64,000 nucleotides of DNA, taken from positions 124,001-188,000 of the forward strand of contig NZ_QFWT01000005.1 of assembly GCF_003144035.1 (NCBI RefSeq), in the 5' to 3' direction. This stretch comes from Vibrio albus. GTDB lineage: Bacteria; Pseudomonadota; Gammaproteobacteria; Enterobacterales; Vibrionaceae. The position numbers and the translations under genes are program-made. Under the pieces are notes generated by a model that was given only the letters and a program-made list of their open reading frames with translations, had not been told where the DNA came from and ran no database searches. Within the stretch, counting starts at the first letter, position 1. Every line of letters begins with the position of its first letter. Below are positions 55,028 to 64,000 of this stretch, piece after piece.

Positions 55028-56128
55028 ATGAGTCAGCAAATTAACTTGTCTGAAAATGTACTGTTTGACCGTCCGACACAAGCGTTTCTTGTGGTTCTGG
55101 TTGGTGTCATAAGCCTGGTTCTGGGGCTGAACCTGATGTTCGAACCGGGGCACGCACTTCATGTGTCAACCTATACCGTTACACTGATGGGTAAATACCT
55201 GACTTATGCGCTGCTGGCTGTGGCGGTGGATCTGGTCTGGGGTTATCTGGGCATTCTGAGCCTTGGGCATGCGGCATTCTTTGCGCTTGGTGGTTATGCC
55301 ATGGGCATGTACCTGATGCGTCAGATTGGTGACCGTGGTGTGTATGGTAACCCTGAACTGCCGGACTTTATGGTGTTTCTGAACTGGCAGGAGCTGCCGT
55401 GGTTCTGGCAGGGCTTTGATAACTTCTGGTTTGCCGCGCTGATGATTGTACTGGTTCCGGGTGCTCTTGCCTTTGTTTTTGGCTGGCTGGCGTTCCGCTC
55501 AAGGGTGACCGGGGTGTATCTGTCGATCATTACTCAGGCACTGACCTATGCCCTGATGCTGGCGTTCTTTCGTAATGAAATGGGCTTTGGCGGCAACAAC
55601 GGCCTGACCGATTTTAAAGATATTCTGGGCTTTGATCTGCAGGCCGATTCGACGCGGTTAACGCTGTTTTTATTGTCCGGTCTGGCTCTGGGACTGGGTT
55701 ATCTGGCCTGTCGTTTTATCGTGGTTAGCCGGTTAGGCCGGGTGGCACTGGCGATTCGTGATGCGGAAAACCGTACCCGTTTTACCGGCTACAAAGTGGA
55801 ATATTTCAAGCTGTGGATCTTCTGTTTCTCCGCGGTATTAGCAGGCATTGCCGGGGCTCTGTATGTGCCGCAGGTCGGTATTATCAACCCGTCTGAGTTT
55901 TCACCGCTGAACTCTATTGAACTGGTAGTTTGGGTGGCCCTTGGCGGACGCGCAACCCTTTACGGTGCTGTACTTGGTGCATTTTCGGTGAACTACGCCA
56001 AAACCTATTTAACGGCAGCACTGCCGGAAGTATGGCTGTTCAGCTTAGGTGCTATGTTTGTGCTGGTCACCCTGTTCCTGCCGAAAGGTGTGGTCGGATT
56101 GATAAAAACCCGGGAGGCTGAAGCATGA
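55028..56128 (+). CDS. urtC: Urea ABC transporter permease UrtC
   Basis: The start at 55028 is set by GGAGG (55016-55020) and the position of the urtB stop; the frame continues upstream inside urtB. 366 residues with about nine membrane segments. LivM-type motifs include LAVAVDLVWGYLGILSLGHAAFFALGGYAMGMYLMRQIG, VTGVYLSIITQALTYALMLAFFRNEMGFGGNNGLTDF and AIRDAENRTRFTGYKVEYFKLWIFCFSAVLAGIAGALYVPQVGIINPSEFSP. Partner of UrtB. Its TGA overlaps the urtD ATG. Confidence 0.94.
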   Translation: MSQQINLSENVLFDRPTQAFLVVLVGVISLVLGLNLMFEPGHALHVSTYTVTLMGKYLTYALLAVAVDLVWGYLGILSLGHAAFFALGGYAMGMYLMRQIGDRGVYGNPELPDFMVFLNWQELPWFWQGFDNFWFAALMIVLVPGALAFVFGWLAFRSRVTGVYLSIITQALTYALMLAFFRNEMGFGGNNGLTDFKDILGFDLQADSTRLTLFLLSGLALGLGYLACRFIVVSRLGRVALAIRDAENRTRFTGYKVEYFKLWIFCFSAVLAGIAGALYVPQVGIINPSEFSPLNSIELVVWVALGGRATLYGAVLGAFSVNYAKTYLTAALPEVWLFSLGAMFVLVTLFLPKGVVGLIKTREAEA

Positions 56129-56964
56129 ATATTACGAATTTTATGAGACAGGCAGTAGACCGCGATCGCGTTTACGATTTTATGATTCCTCCAGAGAATC
56201 CGATGCTGAACGTTGGTCATGGTTGTCTGCTTTACCTGGAAGGGATCAGTGTTAGTTTTGACGGGTTTAAGGCGATTAATGACCTGAACCTGTATATCAA
56301 AGAAGGCGAGCTGCGTTGCATTATTGGTCCGAATGGCGCGGGTAAAACCACCATGATGGACATCATCACCGGTAAAACGCGTCCGGACTGTGGCTCTGCC
56401 TGGTTTGGTCAGAATATCAATTTACTGGAAATGACAGAGCCGGAAATTGCTCAGGCAGGGATCGGCCGTAAATTCCAGAAACCAACCGTATTTGAACATC
56501 AGACTGTATTCTGCAATCTGGAACTGGCCATGGCGGGAAATAAAAACGTGTTGCCGACCTTGTTTGCACGCCTGAGCCCGAGCCAGATTGATCATATTGA
56601 TTACGTGCTTAAGCAGATTGGTTTGTCTGAGCAGCGTGGCTTACTGGCAGGGGCTTTATCTCACGGTCAGAAACAATGGCTGGAGATAGGTATGCTGCTG
56701 ATGCAAAACCCCAAATTGCTGCTGGTGGACGAACCGGTTGCCGGTATGACCCATCAGGAGATGGACAGAACCGGTGAGCTGCTGACCAGTCTGGCAGGCG
56801 AACACACCATTATTCTGGTGGAGCACGACATGGACTTTGTCCGTTCTCTGGCAAGAGAAGTCACGGTTCTCCATCAGGGCTCGGTACTGGCGGAAGGGTC
56901 AATGCAGAAAGTGCAGAGTAATCCGCAGGTTGTGGAAGTGTATCTGGGGGAAGAAGCATGTTAA
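56125..56964 (+). CDS. urtD: Urea ABC transporter ATP-binding protein UrtD
   Basis: 279 residues with a short N-terminal extension before the ATPase core. Walker A GPNGAGKTT, the LivG-type GIGRKFQKPTVFEHQTVFCNLELAM, the signature region LSHGQKQWLEIGMLL, Walker B LLLVDEPVAGMTHQEM and the H-loop VEHDMDFV are all visible. The degenerate signature LSHGQ is usual for UrtD. It hydrolyses ATP with UrtE to drive urea uptake. It overlaps urtC by 4 bases and urtE by 7. Confidence 0.95.
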   Translation: MNITNFMRQAVDRDRVYDFMIPPENPMLNVGHGCLLYLEGISVSFDGFKAINDLNLYIKEGELRCIIGPNGAGKTTMMDIITGKTRPDCGSAWFGQNINLLEMTEPEIAQAGIGRKFQKPTVFEHQTVFCNLELAMAGNKNVLPTLFARLSPSQIDHIDYVLKQIGLSEQRGLLAGALSHGQKQWLEIGMLLMQNPKLLLVDEPVAGMTHQEMDRTGELLTSLAGEHTIILVEHDMDFVRSLAREVTVLHQGSVLAEGSMQKVQSNPQVVEVYLGEEAC

Positions 56965-57653
56965 GCATTGAATCACTCAATCAATTTTATGGTCAGAGCC
57001 ATACGCTCTGGGACCTGAATATGCAGGTACCGGAAGGAAAATGTACCTGTCTTATGGGCCGAAATGGCGTAGGTAAAACCACGCTGCTGCAATGCATTAT
57101 GGGCTTGCTACCGGTGGAAAGCGGAGCCATTCATTATCAGGGGGAGAATATTCTCTCTCTTTCGGCAGAAAAACGGGCACCGGTGGGTATTGGCTATGTA
57201 CCACAGGGGCGGCAGATCTTTCCGTTGCTGACAGTGGAGGAAAACCTGCGTATTGGCCTGCCTGCTCGTGGGGATGGTTTGCGCCAGATCCCGGACTTTA
57301 TCTATGAACTGTTCCCGGTGCTGAAAGAGATGCTGCACCGCCGTGGCGGCGACCTGTCTGGTGGTCAGCAACAACAGCTAGCGATTGGTCGCGCTCTGGT
57401 AGTGAACCCGAAGCTGTTAATTCTGGATGAACCCACAGAAGGGATCCAGCCTAATGTGGTGGCGGAAATCGGCGATATTATCCGCCAGCTGAATGAAGAA
57501 ATTGGCCTGACGGTGCTGTTGGTAGAACAGAAACTGCCGTTTGCCCGTAAGGTCGCAGATAACTTCTGCATTCTGGATCGTGGCCGTCAGGTTGCGACCG
57601 GTGACATGGATGAGCTCAATGACGAGTTGGTTAAGAAGTATCTGACGGTTTAA
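56958..57653 (+). CDS. urtE: Urea ABC transporter ATP-binding protein UrtE
   Basis: 231 residues. Walker A GRNGVGKTT, the LivF-type GIGYVPQGRQIFPLLTVEENLRIGL, signature LSGGQQQQLAIGRALV, Walker B LLILDEPTEGIQPNVV, and VLLVEQKLPFARKVAD in place of the usual His after the D-loop. It completes the UrtABCDE importer. The last base of its TAA is the first base of the ureD ATG, tying urea uptake to urease production in one transcript. Confidence 0.95.
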   Translation: MLSIESLNQFYGQSHTLWDLNMQVPEGKCTCLMGRNGVGKTTLLQCIMGLLPVESGAIHYQGENILSLSAEKRAPVGIGYVPQGRQIFPLLTVEENLRIGLPARGDGLRQIPDFIYELFPVLKEMLHRRGGDLSGGQQQQLAIGRALVVNPKLLILDEPTEGIQPNVVAEIGDIIRQLNEEIGLTVLLVEQKLPFARKVADNFCILDRGRQVATGDMDELNDELVKKYLTV

Positions 57654-58522
57654 TGCTTATGAACGGATTCAGTACGGATTTATTGTCCACTCAACAGCAG
57701 CGTCACTGGCCAGCGTTTCTTTCTCTGGGATTTGATCACGGTGAGAAGAAAACCCGAATGCATCAGATGCAGTTTCAGGGGCCTTTGCGAGTGCAGCGGC
57801 CATTCTATCCTGAAGGCAAAGTCTGCCATGTTTATCTGCTGCATCCACCGGGTGGTCTGGTGTCTGGTGACGATCTGAATATTCAGCTGGATTGTGCTCC
57901 AGACAGCCAGGTGCTGGTGACAACGCCTTCAGCGGGAAAGATCTATCGCTCCGACAGTAATGATATCGCGCAGAAGCAGCGGGTGGATATTCAGGTGACG
58001 GACAGCCAGTGTGAATGGCTGCCGATGGAAACCATTGTGTTTGACGGTGCTCACGGGATCCTGAATACCCATATCTGCTTATATGGTGAGGCGAAATTTG
58101 TCGGGCTGGACGTGTTTTGCCTTGGCAGACCAAAGAGTGATCTCCCTTTTGAATCAGGAAGTGTGGAGCAACGTCTTTCGGTCTATCACGACGATAAACC
58201 TCTGCTGCTGGAACGACAGTATCTGGCATCCAACGACCCGCTGATAGCCGCGAGCAGTGGTTTTAACGGCTGGTTGGTTTCAGGAATGCTGGTGGCGTTT
58301 GGGCTGGCAGAACCTGAAGAAGCGGTGACACTGCTCAGAAACTATCTGGAAAATGAAGCGATAACCACGGTTAGCGTGACATACCGGTTAAAAGTACTGG
58401 TGGTTCGTTACCTTGGCGACTGCAGTGAAGAGGCTCAGGCTCAGTTACGGATGTGCTGGCAGTTGATTCGCCCGATGCTGATGGGGCGACAAGCTTGCGT
58501 ACCCAGAATTTGGAATACCTAA
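57653..58522 (+). CDS. ureD: Urease accessory protein UreD (UreH)
   Basis: 289 residues (ATG at 57653; a second ATG six bases on is equally possible). UreD hallmarks: [56 protein letters not shown], then [12 protein letters not shown] and [15 protein letters not shown] [13 protein letters not shown]. UreD scaffolds the apo-urease with UreF and UreG during nickel insertion. First of the ure genes, with the order ureDABCEFG typical of proteobacteria. Confidence 0.95.
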   Translation: MLMNGFSTDLLSTQQQRHWPAFLSLGFDHGEKKTRMHQMQFQGPLRVQRPFYPEGKVCHVYLLHPPGGLVSGDDLNIQLDCAPDSQVLVTTPSAGKIYRSDSNDIAQKQRVDIQVTDSQCEWLPMETIVFDGAHGILNTHICLYGEAKFVGLDVFCLGRPKSDLPFESGSVEQRLSVYHDDKPLLLERQYLASNDPLIAASSGFNGWLVSGMLVAFGLAEPEEAVTLLRNYLENEAITTVSVTYRLKVLVVRYLGDCSEEAQAQLRMCWQLIRPMLMGRQACVPRIWNT

Positions 58523-58542
58523 CAAGGATTAAGGATAAGGTT

Positions 58543-58845
58543 ATGGAATTATCACCAAGAGATAAGGACAAGTTGCTGCTGTTTACCGCAGCTCTGGTGG
58601 CTGAGCGCAGGCTGGCACGCGGCGTGAAGCTGAACTATCCGGAAGCTTCTGCTTATATATCCGCTGCCATTATGGAAGGGGCAAGGGATGGAAAAACCGT
58701 GGCGGAGCTGATGAGTGAGGGCAGAACACTTCTGTCGCGAAATGATGTGATGGATGGCATCGCTGAACTGTTGAATGAAGTGCAGGTAGAAGCCACGTTT
58801 CCTGACGGCACCAAACTGGTGACCGTTCATGACCCGATTCAGTAG
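58543..58845 (+). CDS. ureA: Urease subunit gamma
   Basis: 100 residues, the family's normal length. The start at 58543 follows AAGGATAAGG, 20 bases after ureD. The sequence [23 protein letters not shown], then [31 protein letters not shown] and [20 protein letters not shown], is standard UreA. It is the smallest subunit of the (UreABC)3 enzyme. Confidence 0.97.
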   Translation: MELSPRDKDKLLLFTAALVAERRLARGVKLNYPEASAYISAAIMEGARDGKTVAELMSEGRTLLSRNDVMDGIAELLNEVQVEATFPDGTKLVTVHDPIQ

Positions 58846-58853
58846 GAGGCCTT

Positions 58854-59159
58854 ATGATTCCCGGAGAATACATTCTGAATGATAGCCCAATAGCGTTAAA
58901 CACCGGGCGTAAAACCGTATCTATTTCGGTGGTGAACCACGGTGATCGTCCTATTCAGGTGGGCAGCCATTATCACTTTTATGAAACCAATCCGGCGCTG
59001 GATTTCGATCGTGAGCAGGCAAAGGGCATGCGCCTGAATATCGCCGCCGGAACTGCGGTACGTTTTGAACCCGGACAAAACCGGAAAGTAGAACTGGTTG
59101 AACTGGCTGGCTCGAAGGAAGTGTACGGCTTCCGTGGTCAGGTTATGGGCAAACTTTAA
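58854..59159 (+). CDS. ureB: Urease subunit beta
   Basis: 101 residues beginning [20 protein letters not shown], with [46 protein letters not shown] and the final [14 protein letters not shown], all standard for UreB. AGGAGG lies just ahead of the ATG. It bridges UreA and UreC in the trimer. 8 bases separate it from ureA and 18 from ureC. Confidence 0.97.
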   Translation: MIPGEYILNDSPIALNTGRKTVSISVVNHGDRPIQVGSHYHFYETNPALDFDREQAKGMRLNIAAGTAVRFEPGQNRKVELVELAGSKEVYGFRGQVMGKL

Positions 59160-59177
59160 AGGCAGCAGGAGCAGAAA

Positions 59178-60884
59178 ATGACGCAAATATCTCGTGAGGC
59201 CTATACGGATATGTATGGTCCGACTGTCGGCGATAAAGTACGGCTGGCAGATACTGAACTGTTTATCCGGGTGGAAAAGGACTACACCACCTACGGTGAC
59301 GAAGTAAAGTTTGGTGGTGGTAAGGTTATTCGTGATGGCATGGGGCAGAGCCAGAAATGCCGTGATGAAGTGGTTGATTGTGTGATCACAAATGCGCTGA
59401 TCCTGGATCACTGGGGGGTGGTTAAAGCCGATATCGGAATTAAAGACGGCTTTATTCATGCGATAGGTAAAGCAGGAAACCCGGATATTCAACCGGATGT
59501 GACGATTAATATCGGTGCCAGTACAGAGGTGATTGCCGGAGAAGGGCATATTGTTACTGCCGGAGCGATTGATGCGCATATTCACTTTATCTGCCCGCAA
59601 CAGATAGAAGAAGCGCTGATGTCGGGGACGACAACCATGTTGGGTGGTGGCACAGGTCCGGCTACGGGCACCAATGCGACCACCTGTACGCCGGGAGCAT
59701 GGAATATCGCTAAGATGCTGCAAAGTACCGATGCGATGCCGATGAACTTTGGTTTTCTTGGCAAAGGTAACGCAAGCCTGCCAGAGGCACTGGCTGAACA
59801 GGTGGAGGCCGGAGCCTGTGGCCTTAAGCTGCACGAAGACTGGGGCACCACGCCCGCTTCTATTGATAATTGTTTAAGTGTTGCGGAAAAGTACGACGTT
59901 CAGGTGGCCATTCATACCGATACCCTGAATGAGTCCGGTTTTGTTGAGGATACGCTTGGGGCGTTTAAAGGCCGTACTATCCATACGTACCATACAGAAG
60001 GGGCCGGTGGCGGCCATGCACCCGATATCATCGTGGCGTGTAAAGAGCCGAATGTTCTGCCTTCTTCAACCAATCCGACACGTCCGTATACCGTGAATAC
60101 CATTGACGAGCATTTGGATATGCTGATGGTATGCCACCATCTGGATTCGAATATTCCGGAAGATGTGGCATTTGCTGACTCCCGTATCCGTAAGGAAACC
60201 ATTGCCGCAGAAGATATTCTGCACGATCTGGGTGCATTTTCCATGATTGCATCGGATTCGCAGGCAATGGGACGGGTTGGAGAAGTGATCTGCCGGACCT
60301 GGCAGACCGCCCATAAAATGAAGGTTCAGCGTGGTCTGTTACCGGAAGATGCTGACATTGATGCGGATAACTTCCGTGCCAGACGCTATATCGCAAAATA
60401 CACCATTAACCCGGCGATTGCCCACGGTATTGACCATATGGTTGGGTCACTTGAAGTGGGTAAGCTGGCGGATATCGTACTCTGGAAACCGGCATTCTTC
60501 GGTATTAAACCGGCACTGATTGTTAAAGGTGGTTTTATTGCCGCAGCACCAATGGGGGATGCGAATGCCTCTATTCCGACTCCACAGCCGGTGCACTACC
60601 GTTATATGTTTGGCGGGTTTGGCCGCGCAGCTTCGGCAACGTCTGTCACATTTACCAGTCAGGTGGCGATTGATAATGGCCTGGCAGACAAGCTAGAGCT
60701 GAAACGAGAGCTGAAAGCCTGTAGCGGGTGTCGAACCGTCACAAAACACGACATGATTCTAAATAACTATATGCCGGATATTACTGTAGACCCTCAGACC
60801 TATGAGGTTCGTGCCGATGGTCAGCTATTAACGTGTGAACCGGCCAAAGAACTTCCTCTGGCTCAACGATACACATTGTTTTAG
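59178..60884 (+). CDS. ureC: Urease subunit alpha (catalytic)
   Basis: 568 residues. The active site is intact: DAHIHF supplies the two nickel His, Lys217 in GLKLHEDWG is the residue that is carbamylated, and [10 protein letters not shown] and [14 protein letters not shown] supply two more nickel His. [22 protein letters not shown] forms the flap with catalytic His, and [15 protein letters not shown] holds the Asp ligand. It hydrolyses urea to ammonia and carbamate in the cytoplasm. Length and motifs match Klebsiella UreC position by position around Lys217. Confidence 0.98.
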   Translation: MTQISREAYTDMYGPTVGDKVRLADTELFIRVEKDYTTYGDEVKFGGGKVIRDGMGQSQKCRDEVVDCVITNALILDHWGVVKADIGIKDGFIHAIGKAGNPDIQPDVTINIGASTEVIAGEGHIVTAGAIDAHIHFICPQQIEEALMSGTTTMLGGGTGPATGTNATTCTPGAWNIAKMLQSTDAMPMNFGFLGKGNASLPEALAEQVEAGACGLKLHEDWGTTPASIDNCLSVAEKYDVQVAIHTDTLNESGFVEDTLGAFKGRTIHTYHTEGAGGGHAPDIIVACKEPNVLPSSTNPTRPYTVNTIDEHLDMLMVCHHLDSNIPEDVAFADSRIRKETIAAEDILHDLGAFSMIASDSQAMGRVGEVICRTWQTAHKMKVQRGLLPEDADIDADNFRARRYIAKYTINPAIAHGIDHMVGSLEVGKLADIVLWKPAFFGIKPALIVKGGFIAAAPMGDANASIPTPQPVHYRYMFGGFGRAASATSVTFTSQVAIDNGLADKLELKRELKACSGCRTVTKHDMILNNYMPDITVDPQTYEVRADGQLLTCEPAKELPLAQRYTLF

Positions 60885-60917
60885 ATACACACGTTTTTAA
60901 CCGAACAAGGAGTAGTT

Positions 60918-61388
60918 ATGTTGAAGATTACCCATCGCTCTGATCATCATCACGGCGAGATCAACGATTCAGTTATTCTTCCTTATGCATTAAGACAAAA
61001 GGGACGATTCAAAGCGAAAACTAAAACCGGACAGGATATTGGCGTCTTTCTGGTGAGAGGTGAAGTGATTCAGGACGGAGATTGTTTGTTTAGCGAATGC
61101 GGCAAGGTATTGAAAGTGGAGGCGGAACCAGAAGCGGTTGTGACGGCGCTGGCAACCGACTGGATGACCTTTGCCAAAGCCTGCTATCACCTTGGAAACC
61201 GCCATGTGCCTATGGAAATCGGTGAAATGTGGGTGCGCTTTCAGCCGGATCATGTGCTGGAAGAAATGGTCGAATTGTTTGGTCTGAAATGTAGCCATCA
61301 TAACGCGAGTTTTACACCGGAAAACGGGGCTTACCATGGCGGGCATCACCATCATCATTCTCATGGTGAACAGGAGCATACCCACTAA
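60918..61388 (+). CDS. ureE: Urease accessory protein UreE (nickel metallochaperone)
   Basis: 156 residues. The N-terminal peptide-binding domain has GEINDSVILPYALRQKGRFKAKTKTGQDIGVFL, and the metal-binding domain has AKACYHLGNRHVPMEI with the conserved dimer-interface His. It ends in a His-rich tail (GGHHHHHSHGEQEHTH) that stores nickel. It passes nickel to UreG. Its stop overlaps the ureF start by one base. Confidence 0.96.
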   Translation: MLKITHRSDHHHGEINDSVILPYALRQKGRFKAKTKTGQDIGVFLVRGEVIQDGDCLFSECGKVLKVEAEPEAVVTALATDWMTFAKACYHLGNRHVPMEIGEMWVRFQPDHVLEEMVELFGLKCSHHNASFTPENGAYHGGHHHHHSHGEQEHTH

Positions 61389-62050
61389 TGAATATTCAGG
61401 CACTGCTTTCACTGCTGCATTTGAGTAGTCAGGGGCTGCCTATTGGCGCATTCGCTTATAGTCAGGGACTGGAGACGGCAGTAGAGATGGGGTGGATAAA
61501 AGATGAAGAAACTCTGCAGGAGTGGCTTTCTCCTATTCTCAGTTATGGTCAGGCAAACCTTGATATTCCCATTTTGAAACGGGTTTATCAGGCCTGGCAG
61601 GACGAAGATATCAGGCAGGTTGAGTACTGGCAGCAGGTGTTACTGGCCAACCGGGAAACGGCAGAGCTGGTGCAGGAAGAGCTGAAACTGGGGCAGACTT
61701 TTAACCGCCTGCTCAAAAACCTTGATGTGGCTTTACCGGAGCAGGCTGGTGAATTCAGTTATCTGGTGCTGTTTGCCAAAGCGGTTCAGCATTTTGGTAT
61801 CGATATACAGGGGGCATCTGTCGCCTGGCTATGGAGCTGGCTGGAAAATCAGGTTACGGCGGCCTGTAAAACCGTACCACTAGGTCAGACCCCGGCACAG
61901 ACCATTCTGTTGTCGATGATGCCAGACATTGAAAAGGCCATTGCTCATGGTCTGGCTCTGGAGGATACAGATATCGGTCTGACGTTACCGAGCTTCGCCA
62001 TGGTGAGCGCCTGGCATGAAACCCAATATTCAAGATTATTCAGGAGTTAA
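61388..62050 (+). CDS. ureF: Urease accessory protein UreF
   Basis: 220 residues with the all-helical UreF pattern: [54 protein letters not shown], then [50 protein letters not shown]. UreF joins UreD on the apo-enzyme and gates GTP use by UreG. It lies between ureE (1-base overlap) and ureG (2-base gap). Confidence 0.95.
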   Translation: MNIQALLSLLHLSSQGLPIGAFAYSQGLETAVEMGWIKDEETLQEWLSPILSYGQANLDIPILKRVYQAWQDEDIRQVEYWQQVLLANRETAELVQEELKLGQTFNRLLKNLDVALPEQAGEFSYLVLFAKAVQHFGIDIQGASVAWLWSWLENQVTAACKTVPLGQTPAQTILLSMMPDIEKAIAHGLALEDTDIGLTLPSFAMVSAWHETQYSRLFRS

Positions 62051-62052
62051 CA

Positions 62053-62691
62053 ATGAGTACACAATGTTTACGAGTTGGTGTCGGCGGGCCGGTTGGCTCC
62101 GGAAAAACCGCGTTATTACGTCAGCTTTGTTTAGCCATGAGAAAACACTACGATTTAGCGGTAGTCACTAACGATATATATACCAGAGAAGATGCGGAGT
62201 TTCTGCTGAAGCATGAAGCACTGGAATCTGACCGGATTATGGGTGTGGAAACGGGCGGATGTCCTCATACCGCGATCCGTGAAGATGCATCAATGAATCT
62301 TGCTGCGATTGACGAGTTGCAGGAGCGTCATCCTACGTTGGAGCTGGTGTTGGTAGAAAGTGGTGGCGATAACCTGAGTGCGACTTTCAGTCCGGAGCTT
62401 TCTGACCTAACTTTATATGTAATAGATGTATGCGCCGGGGACAAAATTCCACGTAAAGGCGGGCCGGGTATTACTAAATCTGATTTGCTGATTATTAATA
62501 AAACGGATTTGGCACCGATGGTGAATGCGTCATTAGACGTTATGGACCGGGATGCAAAGAAAATGCGTGGTGATAAGCCATTCGTGTTTACTAATTTAAT
62601 GCGAGGCGATGGTGTGGCCGACATTATCCAGTTTATCGTTGACCAGGGCATGCTGGCCGAACGAAAAATCGAAGTAGCAGTAACAGAATAA
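62053..62691 (+). CDS. ureG: Urease accessory GTPase UreG
   Basis: 212 residues. P-loop [29 protein letters not shown], the nickel-binding CPH in [34 protein letters not shown] and NKTDLAP are all present. UreG carries nickel and hydrolyses GTP to drive metal delivery to UreC. AGGAG precedes the ATG. It is followed 12 bases on by ureJ. Confidence 0.97.
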   Translation: MSTQCLRVGVGGPVGSGKTALLRQLCLAMRKHYDLAVVTNDIYTREDAEFLLKHEALESDRIMGVETGGCPHTAIREDASMNLAAIDELQERHPTLELVLVESGGDNLSATFSPELSDLTLYVIDVCAGDKIPRKGGPGITKSDLLIINKTDLAPMVNASLDVMDRDAKKMRGDKPFVFTNLMRGDGVADIIQFIVDQGMLAERKIEVAVTE

Positions 62692-62703
62692 AAGGAATTT
62701 AAG

Positions 62704-63240
62704 ATGAAAAAATTAACTATTACAACGTTAGGTTTGCTGTCTGGTTTAGCGGTCAGTTCTTCTGCCTTCGCTCATCCGGGGCATTCAACAACAGCCAGTT
62801 TTGCAGAGGGCTTTCTGCATCCTCTGACCGGGCTGGATCATCTGGCCGCATTGATTTTAATGGGGGTATTTGCGGCGACCTGTACAAAGCAGGTAGCGAC
62901 TAAGCTGGTGGCATTTGTTTGCGGAGCGCTACTGGCTGGTTTTATGATTGGTGTCGAGTGGGTGCACGCCAGTGATGCAGAAACTCTGGTGATGGCATCA
63001 CTGTTTGTATTGCCGGTTTCTTTGCTGGCATATCGGTTTACCGGTGCGGTTAAAATGCTGGCGATGATCGCAATGGGGGGCTTCAGTGTCTGTCATGGGC
63101 TGGTTCAGGGGGCGGAAGCCCAAGGTGCGTTGTTCCAGTATGGTTTTGGTACCATGGTCGCTAGCCTGTCCGTTATCGTTTTGTCGCTTTTGATAACCAA
63201 GTTGGTAGAGGCGACAGCCCGCTCGATGAGAGTCGCGTAA
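62704..63240 (+). CDS. ureJ: HupE/UreJ-family membrane protein
   Basis: 178 residues with a signal-like N-terminus (GLLSGLAVSSSAFAHPGHS) and about five further membrane segments. The conserved HPLTGLDHLAALILMGVFAA and GGFSVCHGLVQGAEA stretches mark the HupE/UreJ family, thought to move nickel or cobalt across the inner membrane. Placed last in the urease operon, it probably supplies nickel for the enzyme. Transport direction and metal are inferred from the family. Confidence 0.88.
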   Translation: MKKLTITTLGLLSGLAVSSSAFAHPGHSTTASFAEGFLHPLTGLDHLAALILMGVFAATCTKQVATKLVAFVCGALLAGFMIGVEWVHASDAETLVMASLFVLPVSLLAYRFTGAVKMLAMIAMGGFSVCHGLVQGAEAQGALFQYGFGTMVASLSVIVLSLLITKLVEATARSMRVA

Positions 63241-63250
63241 ATGATCGATG

Positions 63251-63290
63251 GAGAAGGTTTACTTATGAGTAAGCCTTCTCTTGTTTATTT
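63251..63290 (+). terminator. Terminator of the urea/urease operon
   Basis: GAGAAGGTTTACT pairs with AGTAAGCCTTCTC (one G-T pair, TATG loop), followed by TTGTTTATTT. It lies 10 bases after the ureJ stop and faces the convergent ynjF-like gene. Confidence 0.85.
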
Positions 63291-63295
63291 GAGCC

Positions 63296-63904
63296 TTATG
63301 ACTTAAGCGTCTGATATCCGGCCCAGATTCGGGTGGCTGTGGTTATCCAGCACAGGCTTCCGTATACCCAGGCGATAATATCGAAGTGATAGGGGAACAG
63401 GCAGAACAGAACCAGACAAACAATGGTTTCGGTTCCTTCTGTCAGCCCGCCAATGTAGTACAGCGATTTTTGCCGGTACACAGGGTTTTCGATGTCCCTC
63501 TTACTTGCCATGACCGCAAAACTCAAAAAGCTTGAGCCTGTTCCTATAAACGAAAATATCAGGAATGCCCCTGCAACCGCATTGGCCTCCGGGTTCGCCA
63601 GAACAAAACCAAAAGGCACCAGAGAATAGAACAGGAAATCGAGGGTGATATCAAGAAATCCGCCACAGTCGGTTATTCCCTGACGACGGGCCAGTGCACC
63701 GTCCAGGCCATCAAAGATGCGGTTGATTAAGATAAACCCGAGCGCCCACAGATATTGTTCCAATATCAGTGCTGGTAAAGACAACAGACCGATCGCAAAG
63801 CCTGCAACGGTGATCTGATTGGCAGTAAGACCAGTACTATCCAGAATGGAGGATAGGGCTGCCAGTGGCATACGGACAATTTTAATGGCATAACGATCTA
63901 GCAT
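63296..63904 (-). CDS. ynjF: CDP-alcohol phosphatidyltransferase family protein (YnjF-like)
   Basis: 202 residues with about five to six membrane segments. The catalytic CDP-alcohol signature is complete: DGLDGALARRQGITDCGGFLD ITLD, matching DGxxARxxxxxxxxGxxxDxxxD. Enzymes with it swap CMP for an alcohol in phospholipid synthesis. Its start overlaps the end of an ABC ATPase gene, the same arrangement as E. coli ynjD/ynjF (there ynjE lies between). The acceptor alcohol is unknown. Confidence 0.85.
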   Translation of the reverse strand: MLDRYAIKIVRMPLAALSSILDSTGLTANQITVAGFAIGLLSLPALILEQYLWALGFILINRIFDGLDGALARRQGITDCGGFLDITLDFLFYSLVPFGFVLANPEANAVAGAFLIFSFIGTGSSFLSFAVMASKRDIENPVYRQKSLYYIGGLTEGTETIVCLVLFCLFPYHFDIIAWVYGSLCWITTATRIWAGYQTLKS

Positions 63905-64000
63905 TTATCAGCTCCTTCGGATACCCATGGCCATTGCAGGACGGCTCCCTTTTCAGGTACATCATCACTATCATGGGTGACCATGATCGCTGGTATCTGC
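63898..64000 (-). CDS. ynjD: C-terminal end of an ABC transporter ATPase (YnjD-like), partial
   Basis: Only the last 34 codons are inside the window. The minus strand reads IPAIMVTHDSDDVPEKGAV and ends QWPWVSEGADKC, which contains the H-loop (VTHD) of an ABC ATPase followed by a short tail. Its TAG overlaps the ynjF-like start (ATGCTAG). The YnjD assignment rests mainly on the neighbour. Confidence 0.65.
   Translation of the reverse strand, partial: QIPAIMVTHDSDDVPEKGAVLQWPWVSEGADKC

Noticed and set aside
1..64000. tRNA or rRNA genes and insertion sequences
   Set aside because: No cloverleaf-type gene ends, rRNA sequence, transposase or terminal inverted repeats with target duplications were recognised by reading; a covariance-model search would be decisive.

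Overview
The window reads as a chromosomal segment of a marine gammaproteobacterium, most likely Vibrionaceae (Vibrio or a close relative). This rests on the gene families present (an EF-G paralog, YjeH, a YjiH-family carrier, ArfA, an NspS/MbaA-like pair, many chemoreceptors), the moderate base composition, and E. coli-like operator sequences. Genus and species cannot be settled from the sequence alone. No rRNA, tRNA, CRISPR array, insertion sequence or phage gene was seen.

Layout. 1-2 kb: the 3' end of an EF-G-like factor and small conserved genes. 2.0-5.7 kb: a TRAP transporter (dctPQM) plus gluconokinase operon with two GntR-type operators in front, so probably a gluconate or sugar-acid uptake unit. 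6.0-7.8 kb: a small membrane protein and aspartase. 8.0-13.1 kb: an operon encoding a LolA-fold protein, two FtsX-type permeases, an ATPase and an outer-membrane barrel, which together could form an envelope-spanning export path of unknown substrate. 13.3-16.7 kb: a GH13 amylase with a good CRP site upstream and a Cache-type chemoreceptor with a Fur-like box. 17-22.3 kb: two membrane carriers and cysDN for sulfate activation. 22.5-35.0 kb: a subtilase, a TIGR03032/DUF4915 protein and a 3317-residue surface protein in one transcription unit. The surface protein carries a GlyGly-CTERM-like tail in its interior, followed by a signal-peptide-like segment and an outer-membrane barrel.

35.0-47.4 kb is a mosaic of sensory genes and decaying genes. 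It holds a GFA-fold protein lacking some zinc ligands, a sugar-type binding protein paired with a chemoreceptor and no ABC transporter, a truncated glutathionyl-hydroquinone reductase next to ygiD, and a LysR regulator. It also holds a NspS/MbaA-like polyamine-type sensor and c-di-GMP enzyme pair with an extra C-terminal domain, a GH1 pseudogene reduced to its two ends, two HAD phosphatases, and arfA with a 3' hairpin that encloses its stop codon.

47.4-63.3 kb is a coherent urea-use island. A NCS1-permease/histidine-kinase fusion and a LuxR-type response regulator diverge from urtABCDE (urea ABC importer), ureDABCEFG (nickel urease and its maturation factors) and ureJ. A long inverted repeat just upstream of urtA is a candidate operator. 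The window ends with a ynjF-like CDP-alcohol phosphatidyltransferase and the 3' end of a ynjD-like ATPase on the minus strand.
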